Source of the DNA: Theocolax elegans
Lineage: Eukaryota > Arthropoda > Insecta > Hymenoptera > Cerocephalidae
Assembly (NCBI GenBank): GCA_026168455.1
Contig: CM047431.1
Coordinates: forward strand, 54,304,539-54,368,538
Reading direction: 5' to 3'
DNA: 64,000 nt
Part shown: positions 10,459-20,911 of the stretch, piece by piece
Layout: each line of letters opens with the position of its first letter
Numbering within the stretch: the stretch's first letter is position 1
Program-made: the position numbers and the translations under genes
Notes under the pieces: generated by a model
Databases searched by the model: none
Told to the model about the DNA's origin: nothing
What the model saw: the letters and a program-made list of their open reading frames with translations, nothing else

Positions 10459-10692
10459 ACACTCTCTGGTTAGTACTTTTGTAGTTCGATTTTTTTTATA
10501 AAATAACAGATTTCGATTGCACGAGACCTAAGTACCTACAAATCCCAAAAATTTTAAAACCTAATTATATATTTAAAAAAATCACATACTGTTCAAAGCA
10601 AATAGAATACCGTGACAGAGATTTTCCAAAATAATTATTAATTATAGTTATACGTAAATAACCATTTGTGGTCGGTAATATATAGCTACACT

Positions 10693-10910
10693 GAGAAAAA
10701 TTTGCTAGTATAAATTATAGTGATTTAATGCGGAGGACAGACTTACACAATTATAAAAATTGCTATTAATAATGGTAAATATTGCCATTATTAATGGCAA
10801 TTTTTACAAAATGGTGGCAATATTTACCATTATTAATAGCAATTTTTATAATTGTACAAGTCTGTCCTCCGTTTACCATTAAAATAGTAATTTTTACTAA
10901 AAAATTTTTC
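10693..10910. mobile_element. Palindromic element 3, with CACTGAGAAAAATT end
   Basis: TA precedes CACTGAGAAAAATTTG. A strong palindrome lies at 10731-10871 (CGGAGGACAGACTT facing AAGTCTGTCCTCCG, with arms rich in 'ATTGCTATTAATAATGG'). The left end resembles that of the TIR element at 49108. The right end is degraded. Confidence 0.65.
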
Positions 10911-11700
10911 ATATAAAACAGTAATTCACGGTTGCCCAAAAATCTCGAATTCCTCGTTTAATAAAAAATACCTAAATCATTTTCTGTTTGTCGGGGTTTA
11001 CATCCCGTTAAATAAATAGATATGTAATAATTAACATTTTTTCGCTCGGTTGGTAAAAAATATATCAGATAGGCGCTATATCCTCCGTAAAATATTGTAT
11101 TTAAATTTTATTAATAATGTCTAATAAAAAACGAAGAGAAAAGTATAAAAATTAAAAAAATACATCAATATAATATTAAATAGTAAGAAACAATAAAAAT
11201 ACTGACAAACTAACAATTTTATTATTAGTAAAATAAAAAAAAAACTTTTAATTAAAAAAATTATAAACGGTAAGTAAATATCACAGTTAAAATTTTGAAA
11301 TATATTTATTATTGCTTAACAGTTTCTAACTTTTGTATTATTTTATTAAATCGCAAATTATTATCAAAAGATATTTTTGTCTAATAAGTCCATACCTATA
11401 ACCTATATAGTTGACTTCCAAAAAAAAAAATTTTTCGAACTAACCCTCCCAATCTTCAGAATTTGTCCTCTAAAGATATATTTGTTTATACCATTTAGTA
11501 TTTATATTATTGCTATTCAATATTTATTTAATATACATCTTTTCTAAAAAAATAAATGAAAAATAAAGTTATCGCTATAATTTTTTTAAAATTTTAAAAA
11601 AAATCAATCAGTTATGGCTTATATATATACAAAAAATAATATCCCCTTATACTTGGTGATAACATCATTATATTTACCAGTTACCGGTGTAATAATTTCA
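10911..11700. other. AT-rich intergenic DNA upstream of ThrRS
   Basis: 10911-11060 carries a further fragment shared with about 36720-36790 (GGGGTTTACATCCCGTTAAA). The rest is low-complexity AT-rich sequence with no supported gene. Confidence 0.6.
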
Positions 11701-11855
11701 ATTGGCGTATGACAAATACTTCCACGTGTTTATACATGACGCGAGCGCCACACACACACGCATCTAAAATATAAGTACGCGCGTCAATTTCCTGAAAGAA
11801 AGAAATCCATCGAACGAAACGCTTTTACTTACATACTGCACACAAGAGTAAAAAT

Positions 11856-14800
11856 ATGGGAGACGAAGCGGTGACCGAGGGCTTAAAAAACGTCAACCTG
11901 AAACAAGAAAAGGCATGGCAAAATAAATAAATAATATTCGTACACACACATATTATATATATTACCTATCGTTTACTTTAGTCATATGTATGTATATATA
12001 TAAATATAATATACATAGGTATAGTGCTATAAGTAGTGTGAAATGTTGCTGACGACTTTAACTTCTCGGTTGATCAACCACACGGTTAAGACCGGCACGA
12101 GGTCAAAAACTATAAGGGCTATGGTTGGTTTTGCAGCTCTGATTATTTTTACTTTATTAAAGTAACCTACTGTTCCTTCGTTTTATTACATTCTGATCGG
12201 TCACTTTAATATTTCCTATTAATTTCCCTGTGTTGTTTTTAAATCTTATGCTGTACGTTAACCTATACGTTATAACACATACTTTTTTACAATCTGTTTT
12301 ATTACCGTTTTTCTTTTCTAATTTAGATAATTGTATTTGTTTATTTAAGTTTCATTGAGATAAGTAATAGTGTGTACACATATTCATTGTATAATTATAA
12401 TCATTTATGCTTGCTATTGTCAATTTTTCCAATTATCCGTGACAATAGTTTTTTGTATTCATATCACCGGTTGCAAAGGTGAAAGACAATTAGTTTAATT
12501 ATGAAAATGAGTAGTATAATGCAATGTGTCGACTGCTTTATCAATGTAAACAATTTGTTAATTTTTAATAATCATGAATATTAAATAATTTGTAGACAAA
12601 AATGAAGCAGAAAACAGCTGCGCCCGACAAAAGTTCTGTTAAGGAATTAAATCCATGGCCAACATATATTCAGGTATGCATTTTAAAATATTGAGAAAGA
12701 TTTTATCCATACAAATATGTGCAATATTACAAATTGTTTAATCTCGATATACATTTTTATCTACACAGGACAGAATAGCTTTATTCGATAAACTTAAAGC
12801 AGAATACTTAGCGGATATATCATCAAAACCATCCAGTGAAATTACCGTGACTCTCCCAGATGGAAAAACTGTTCAAGCTCAGTCTTGGCGTACCACTCCT
12901 TATGAAGTAGCTCGAGGAATAAGCCAAGGTTTAGCCGACAATACAGTTATCGCCAAGGTCAATAATGAATTGTGGGATTTGGATAGGCCATTTGAAACAG
13001 ATTGTAAATTACAACTTTTGAAATTTGACAATCCAGAGGCTCAAGCAGTTTTTTGGCATTCCAGTGCTCACATTCTTGGAGAGGCAATGGAAAGGGTTTA
13101 TGGCGGTTGTTTGTGTTACGGTCCACCTATTGAAAATGGATTCTATTATGACATGTTTCTTGGCGACAAAGGTATTTCCAATGATGACTTTCCATATTTA
13201 GAATCTCTTGTAAAAAATATTGTTAAGGAGAAGCAGGCCTTCGAAAGGTTAGAAATGAAAAAAGAAGACTTGTTGGAAATGTTTAAATATAATGAATTTA
13301 AAGTCAGAATTTTAAATGAAAAAGTCAAGACTCCAACTACCACTGTATATAGGTTAGTATATTTGAAATTTTTAGATTTATTTTAAAATTGCATTTTAAA
13401 AAACTTCATTAATTTAATGTCTTTTTTTTTCAGATGTGGACCTCTCATTGATTTATGTCGAGGACCACATGTTCGTAACACTGGAAAAATTAAAGCAGCT
13501 AAAATTACAAAAAGTTCGTCAGCATATTGGGAAGGTAATTCAAATGCTGAAACTCTGCAACGAGTTTATGGAATCAGTTTTCCTGATCCCAAACAACTCA
13601 AGGAATGGGAAAAATTCCAAGAGGAGGCAGCTAAACGAGATCACCGAAAAATTGGTAGAGAACAAGAGCTCTTCTTTTTCCATGAATTATCCCCTGGTTC
13701 TTGCTTTTTCCAACCACGTGGTGCACATATTTACAATACTCTTGTTGAGTTTATTCGTGGTGAATATAGAAAGAGGGGTTTCCAGGTATATTTTTTTTGT
13801 ATTTGTACAAATTTAATTAATAATATAATAATAGTTTAGTAGTAATTAGTAATTTTTAGAAATTAAGAAATATGTAATATTCCTAAAATATTTTAGGAAG
13901 TAGTATCGCCTAATATCTACAATAGTAAATTATGGCAGACTTCTGGACATTGGCAACATTATTCAGAAAACATGTTTTCTTTTGATGTAGAAAAAGAAAC
14001 TTTTGCCCTCAAGCCAATGAACTGTCCAGGTCACTGTATGATATTCGATGTACGAAATAGGTAAATTAAAAAATTATTTAGTAAAACTTATTTAAATTAT
14101 TGGAAAAAAATGGTGATTGTACAAAATTTAATAATATAACTCTAAAAATTAGAATTATTTGCTATTATTATTTGTATCATAGGTACAGAACTGTAAAGTA
14201 TATTAATCACATTTTCATTTTACGTTTTTTCAGATCATGGCGTGAATTGCCATTACGAATGGCTGATTTCGGAGTTCTTCATCGTAACGAACTCTCGGGT
14301 GCATTGACTGGCTTGACTCGAGTTCGAAGGTTCCAACAAGACGATGCTCACATTTTCTGCACTTCCGAACAAATCAAAGACGAAATGATAGCCGCTCTCG
14401 ATTTTCTTGACCATGTGTATTCGGTATTTGGATTCAGTTTCAATCTCTGCCTTTCAACTAGACCTGAGAAATTTATGGGTGAAGTAGCAGTTTGGGATGC
14501 AGCAGAAAAAGCGTTATCGGAGAGTCTTGATGCTTTTGGCAAACCATGGACACTCAATCCAGGTGACGGTGCATTTTATGGTCCGAAAATTGACATAACT
14601 ATTTTGGATGCATTAAAGCGAGCTCATCAATGTGCTACAATTCAATTAGATTTTCAATTACCGATTAGATTTAATTTATCTTACGTTAAGTGAGTATTTT
14701 TAATATAATTATTTCCAATTTTTATACTAAGTGAAAGTTTATCATGATTGATAAAAAAAATATATTTTTATCATTACAGCGAAGCAAGCGAGAAAACGCG

Positions 14801-15292
14801 TCCAGTGATAATCCACAGAGCAATTTTAGGTTCGGTGGAACGTATGATTGCAATTCTTACTGAATCGTACGCGGGTAAATGGCCTTTCTGGTTGTCTCCT
14901 CGGCAAGTAATGGTAATACCAGTTGGACCATCGGTAGACGAATATGCTCAACAAGTGAAAGATAAAATTTATGCAGCTGGTTTTATGGCTGAAGTCGATA
15001 CGGATCAAGGCGATACACTTAACAAAAAGATTCGTAATGCTCAATTGGATCAATTTAATTTCATTCTTGGTACGTATATAAATATTATACAAATAATAAA
15101 TTTAAATAGAGTTCGTCATTTTTTAAATATTTTGAATTTATAGTGGTAGGAGAAAAAGAAAAAGCATCTGGTACAGTTAATGTAAGAACGAGGGATAACA
15201 AAGTCCATGGAGAAATCGGTACCGATGAATTGATACAAAAATTAATACATTTTAAAGATACCAAGGCTCCAAATTGTGAAGAAAACTTCTAA
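11856..15292 (+). CDS. TARS1: Threonyl-tRNA synthetase, cytosolic isoform (eight exons)
   Basis: It charges tRNA-Thr with threonine. Exons: 11856-11912 (end uncertain), 12596-12673, 12769-13352, 13434-13785, 13897-14060, 14234-14689, 14780-15069, 15144-15292; all junctions from exon 2 on keep phase. About 709 residues, the usual length for animal enzymes. In order: a TGS domain (about 65-130), the editing domain with HSSAH near 142 and CRGPH near 247, the class II core with NCPGHC and the motif 2 stretch [10 protein letters not shown] near 443, FYGPKIDI, and the anticodon-binding domain ending in NKVHGE. Exon 1 starts at ATG 11856. Its donor is unclear: AAG|GCATGG (a GC donor) keeps phase 0, and GT donors after codon 5 or 12 also do. 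The 3' end lies near 15480, after AATAATAAAAATAG. Confidence 0.93.
12043..12084 (+). CDS. TARS1: Alternative first exon of ThrRS: probable mitochondrial presequence
   Basis: An ATG at 12043 opens a frame beginning [14 protein letters not shown] and continuing [13 protein letters not shown]: Arg/Lys-rich with no acidic residues, as expected of a mitochondrial import signal. Donors GTTAAG (at 12085) and GTTGGT (after codon 27) are both in phase 0, as exon 2 at 12596 requires. Many insects make cytosolic and mitochondrial ThrRS from one gene through alternative first exons; here that is inferred from position, composition and phase. The end depends on which donor is used. Confidence 0.65.
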
Positions 15293-15756
15293 GGTGCATT
15301 ATTACTATTAGGCAATTTACATTCTATTTAATATTTATACGATCTATACATTTTGCGAATTGATGTACACCATGGCACAAGTCCATTTTTAGGACTTAGT
15401 TTTTTTTAGTACCAATGGTACTACCTGATTATTCTTATTTGTATACAGCAACACTGAAAGATAATAAAAATAGTTTTAAATTAATAACTTATTTATTTCT
15501 GGGGGTTGACTTTAAGCTTAATTCTATTATTGGTTTAAGTTACAAATGTACAAAACACGTAAAATAATTTAAAAAAGTTATGAAAATATAGAAAATATTT
15601 TCCCTTTAAAAATGTTATTGTTTCTTATGCACACATACAATTACAATGTATATTTTAATAGAAAAAATTATAATCGATTGAAAATTCCCGTGATTATCCG
15701 GTTTGTTTTAAAATTTTAACCGTTGATCATTGATTAGATAAATAAAAATCAAAGTT

Positions 15757-16141
15757 AATCCTACGACTTGGTGGAATGCAGGGGATGCACCTGGCACCTC
15801 GTCCGATCAAGCAGCATTTGCTGCGGTTAGTACTTAGACGGGTGACCCATCCTCAATCGATTTTCGGTATCGGTTAGGTGTTTACTTCCACATTCCACAA
15901 CGTTAGCAAGAAGTGTGGAACATTTAGTCCCGATGCTTAGGTCTACTCAATGTGAGATAAAAATCTAAACAAAATGTTTCAATACACCGGCTTCCTCGAT
16001 GAAGGTTTTCTATACTATTACGTTATCTCATCACCCCGGAAAAAAGCGAGGTTTTCGGGAAAATATGGAAAGAATATACACACCCTCACATATAGGTGGT
16101 ATATAAAAATCCGTAAAGCGTATTGCAGGGTAGAAAGTGAA

Positions 16142-16180
<39 letters not shown>

Positions 16181-16181
16181 A
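15757..16181 (+). mobile_element. 5S-rRNA-headed SINE-like element with (AAAT)n tail
   Basis: 15757-15862 resembles 5S rRNA: CCTACGAC near the start, CTCGTCCGATC, AAGCAGC and a nearly perfect box C region GGTTAGTACTTAGACGGGTGACC (seen across 15818-15840). An unrelated body of about 270 bp follows, then a tail of AAAT repeats (16138-16181). A 5S head, foreign body and simple-repeat tail is the layout of SINE3-class elements. It fills the gap between two convergent genes and ends 5 bp beyond the stop codon of the minus-strand gene. I found no clear target-site duplication. Confidence 0.7.
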
Positions 16182-16186
16182 TCGTT

Positions 16187-19018
16187 TTATTTTATCACAA
16201 AAACTTTCTTTTTTTCGTTTTGACTAATTTTCTTATTTTTCTTGGATACCCTAAAAAGAAAAAAAATATTGTTCATTTTAAAGTAAGCTAATAAAAATAT
16301 TGTTAAAAAATAAACTATGATTACCTTAGTTCAATCACAAAGTCACACGATGATGAAGTAGAAGCTATACTTGAATTGCTTGATGTACGTTTAAGATTTG
16401 ACGATTCTTCCGTGGATTTACTAGTGGTATCCTTTAGTATATTACTATAATTATAATATATAAATATAAACTATTTAGTATATTACTATAATTATAATAT
16501 ATAAATATAAACTAAGACGATATAAAATATAATTTATTGTTATACCTTAAACCCTTTAGACCAATAGATTTATAAAATAAAGCTGCATAAGCTCCATCTT
16601 TGGAAGTATAAGAAGGAAATAATCCTTTAAACATATGTCTTTCAGCCCTAAAAAAATATAAAATCAAATTATTTGTACGTTGTAAACCAATCTGTATTTT
16701 CTCGCAGAAACTTATACTTACTTAAGTTTCTCTTGTAATCTAACAGTGCCCATATTTTTAGACAATTCACGTAGAAGAATTCTAATAAAATTCTTTTTTG
16801 CAGTAGTTGTAACCTTTTCGTTTAACTTTAGAATTGACAAAATATCCCAAGTTATGCATTCTGTATATAAAAGATGAGCAAATAATTTACTAGAATTCTT
16901 CAACTCATTTTTATCCAATAATTCAATCGTATTGTAACAATCTGCAAAGATCTGCTTAAATGATTCAACAAAATTGTCATTTGTTAAACAAAACCTCTGT
17001 AAAAAGAAAAAATATAAATTAGTTTATTTCATAAATATTAAAATTTTATTTACGATTATTCACAATAATGTTTGAGTATATCTTACTTCTGCTATTAGAC
17101 CAAGGTATTTCTCAAATGATTTCATTTCCGTACAACAATCAAAAAGAATTTTACAAACTTTTATTTCTTGCCCTTCTTTAACTTGAGTTTCTAAAGTGTT
17201 ATTAATGTATTCATCAAAATCGAGTAATAAATGAAGTACTAGTTGAATTGAATCTTTAACAGAAGCTAAATCTAATTCTTCGTTTTCAATAACATCATTT
17301 TCTTCACTTGGTACTACAATTTCTATTCTATTGTCAATCTGTATTGCATCTTCAGGATTAATTGAAGTTAGATGAGCATGATTATTTTTACGCTCTTTAA
17401 TATAAAGTTTATTCTTATTCTTTATGCAATTAATTAAATTTTGTGCTCTGTGCGTGTAAGTTTTGATTTTATCAAAATGATAAGTTAAAAATTGTGGAGG
17501 ACTCATAGGCTCCTTTAGTTCTGTTAATGTTGCTAAATGTTTGGTTGCACATGATGAAACTAAAGTTGAGCATTCATTTTTCCTGACAATTATTTTAGTC
17601 CACGCAGGAAATTCACTCAATAGATGTATAAAATTATCGAGAATTATAGGACAATAATATTCATTAGCTATCTTATCCGTTTCTACATTAAAATCACATA
17701 TTTCAAATGCTTGTAAATTGAGTTGATTGATAAAATCATAAATTAAATGAGGTGTCTCATCTACTGTTGGAGTTTGCCTTATATCTAGAAAAGAGTAGCT
17801 CTTTGATCCATGTTTTCCAGTTACAAATTGTATATATTGTTGATTCATTTGTTGAATCGTTTCAGTAGTTAAAAATTCCCACAAAGCTTTTCTTCTTGAT
17901 TCAGTTTCTTCACTTTGAAATGGGCTCTGACACAGAGCCAAAACAGTTATTACAGTTTCTCTGAAATCTTCTATACTATCTACTGTGCTTAAATACATTA
18001 TACTACATAAATACAAATCTTTGACTGGTTGCAAAACATTTTCAAAGCATCCCCATCCATCAACTACTTTGATCAATCCAATTATATCTATATAAAGCAA
18101 AGTAGGAGGTAACACTGCTAATTCACTTGTTAAATACTGGTAACACCTAAAATAAAATTTATTAGTTATATATATATATACACATAGGTATACATCAACA
18201 GTATCATTTTCATTAAAATTTTAAAGATAAGAAATTAAATACCTTATATTGTAATCATTGAATGAACAAAAATTAAAAGCTAAAGATGATGCATCTAATA
18301 AACTATATGAATAGCCAAGTACTAATTCAGTTGGTGCTGGAGCTTTGGATCTTAACCAAGTATTTAAAAAATATTCAATCTCGACAGTGTCTACAGAATC
18401 ACTCATCATCTGAGCCAGTAATATTATTGAATTTTCTAATTTAACAGCTAATGCGTATAAAAATATATTACCACTTTCTAAGTTTCCAATAAAATTAGCG
18501 ACAACTTTATCTAGTACAATAAATGATACTGAAGATTCGAGATTAATTAATTCAGACCAGAGAGAAACTTGTTCCGGAAGCCAATAGTTTACTGTAAAAG
18601 GTAACAGACCTATTTTGTGTATAGAATTTTTGTATTCTTCGTTACCTCTCATAGTAATCAAATTGCTCAAATCGTTAAGAATACTTTCCTGGTCATTGTT
18701 ATCTAGTGTTTCATAATAATCATATTCATCCCAGATATTATCATATTTTTCTACAGGTTCTCTTTTCTGTATTTTCAATTTTTTGGCTGGTGTTCTGCAC
18801 ACAATGTTTAAGTGTTTCGTCAAATTGGTCTTTATTTGCTTTCTGTCTTGATAAACGAACATATACAAATTCTTAAGATTCATTTCTGGAATGATTTTAC
18901 ATGCTTCTTTCCACACTGGATCTTTCTGTTTCTTCAAGTCCCCATTTTCAGTGAAAATTGGTAAGTCTTTTAATACATTGAATATGACTTCATACTGCAC
19001 TCTCGCAGGTCGTGGCAT
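16187..19018 (-). CDS. Unrecognised 798-residue protein, six exons
   Basis: Exons (minus strand): 19018-18243, 18146-17087, 16996-16722, 16647-16546, 16444-16325, 16250-16187. All junctions are GT-AG and in phase, and the sum is 2397 nt. The start MPRPARVQYEVIFNVLKD is the only good ATG. Residues 1-75 form a compact, Trp/Tyr-containing basic segment (VWKEACKII, LYMFVYQDRKQIK) that could be a small DNA-binding domain; I cannot name the family. Residues 90-120 are acidic, the middle is Leu-rich and helical looking without membrane segments, and residues 735-798 are Ser- then Lys-rich (KKNKKISQNEKKK), compatible with a nuclear localisation signal. Function unknown. The intact multi-exon structure argues for a real host gene. 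Confidence 0.82.
16434..16514. repeat. 39-bp tandem duplication across a splice acceptor
   Basis: 'TAGTATATTACTATAATTA' and the next 20 bp occur twice in a row (about 16436-16474 and 16476-16514). On the minus strand this duplicates the acceptor TTATAG and the first bases of exon 5 of the 798-residue gene. The proximal acceptor (exon start 16444) keeps the frame; the distal copy would lead to a stop within about 17 codons. Confidence 0.8.
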
Positions 19019-20264
19019 TTTTCCTTATACTTTATTTACAAATTTAAATAAAACTGTCTACTCCCTCTTTGTATTTAATTAACACAGAAGTTTCACTTAA
19101 CTTAAATGAAGAAAAAATATTGTCTAAAATATATCCTTGTCCTATATTGTTAAGGTCATGAAACATAAATATGCATACTTACAATATAATAAACAAAATT
19201 GTGACAATGACTTCTGGCAAATTGTAACAGAGAATTATAAAAGACATGTAATTCAGAGGGAAATTTCGACGTTACTCAGAAGTCAAAGGCAAAAAATAAA
19301 CATTGAAATGTATGTATTTATATATTAGAATTGACCTGTGAACAAATGTATTACCGTGAATCATTGAGCCGACAACCACCGGATTCTAATATAACCTCAA
19401 AATAATACAATCGTCGTCGTCAATTTATTTGTATTAAAAAATCAGTTACAATGGGATAAAAACATAATACCAACGTATATTCTGAAAAATACGAGATCCC
19501 AATGTTAACATTCCATTTTGTACTGATTATAAATAAGCAAGCTTGATATTAAAAATTCAACAGTTTTTACATACTCAGAAAAAGCACATCACTGATAATT
19601 ATTGTTTTATATTTCTCTTGTATAGGTATGTATATCTACTTAGTACTATTATTATTACTAACTCGTAAAGAAACGATACATACACTGTGTCACGGAGTTA
19701 TACGTTTTGTTGTTTTGATATTTTATATTTTTATATATATATACATAGGTATATATATATATTACGGTTTCGAGATCATTGTTGCATATGCATGCAATAT
19801 ACTGTTCCTTCTATTCCATGTTTCTTTCAACTACGCGTCTATTCGTCTCTATACTGTCAAGGTCGACCAATCGTGGTATAGTATAAAATTCTATTGACCA
19901 ATCACTCAATGAGACAAGCAGAAATAAAAAAATAGTAGCGTTCCCACAATGTTCAAATGTTTATAACAATATATATATATATATATATTGTAATAAATGC
20001 GATTATATACTTATTACGTTGATAAAAATGTAATTTTGTAATTTAATTAATGTCAAAGAAACGTAATTTTTTTTGCAATTGCAAATATTTTTTGTTTATT
20101 ATTAACATCTTATTATAGATTATACTACGTTAATAGGATTTGTTTGTTTCAACAATTATATAAGACGTTTACGTCCATAACGAATTGAATAAAATAAAAT
20201 TCACGTGGACGCAGTACGGTAGCGAGTGAACATTTTTCAGCACACACGGAGAATCCTTTTAACT
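19019..20264. other. Intergenic region between divergent genes
   Basis: This is the shared 5' region of the minus-strand 798-residue gene and the plus-strand NOL9 gene. It holds short (TA)n tracts near 19733-19765 and 19968-19990. I see no supported coding sequence, and the 63-89 codon frames here lack any protein-like pattern. Confidence 0.6.
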
Positions 20265-20693
20265 GCAGTCACATGCAATATGCATCTAGGTATAGATGGA
20301 ATATTGCCTACTCTGTAATTTTGCCTACTCGCATGAAGTTACGTATCGCATGAAACTCATCCGCGACAGTATGCGCGTCAGAGCGCGCCAAATTCAAACG
20401 CTTTAGAACATGATATTTTAAATAACTAATATTTAATTGTTATTAATAAATAAAAATAATTTAAAAGTGTCCAATGAATGTAAATATATGCGTGGATAAA
20501 TAGTATAGCGTAATTAATACGTAATACTGCAAATAATAATTCAATTAATTAAACAATAATATTATTAGCGTATGAATTTGGCGCGCTCTGACGCGCATAC
20601 TGTCGCGGATGAGTTTCATGCGATACGTAACTTCATGCGAGTAGGCAAAATTACAGCGAGTAGGCAATATTCCATCTACCCATGTGACTGTTG
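20265..20693. mobile_element. Foldback element with GC-rich arms
   Basis: Arms of about 135 bp (20265-20401 and 20567-20693) are near-perfect reverse complements; for example GACAGTATGCGCGTCAGAGC faces GCTCTGACGCGCATACTGTC. The roughly 165-bp loop is AT-rich. The arms are clearly more GC-rich than their surroundings. It lies about 220 bp upstream of the NOL9 start codon. Confidence 0.85.
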
Positions 20694-20911
20694 CAAATTT
20701 TTTTTGTCTTTATTTAAAAGTAATAATATTGAGTTAATCCGATTGTACAACATGTGACACACGAGAAATAACACAAAGTGTACAAAATATATTTTTTATT
20801 TATATGTGTATATAATATAATTTCTTATGTGTGAGTGTGATAAAGCTTTTACTATATTTTTGAGGTTACAAAAATTTGTATAGGTAAGTTTAGGGAAGCG
20901 AGCATAGCAGA

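Noticed and set aside
19137..19897. Small plus-strand frames upstream of NOL9
   Set aside because: They are short, partly TA-repeat translations without splice support or recognisable motifs.
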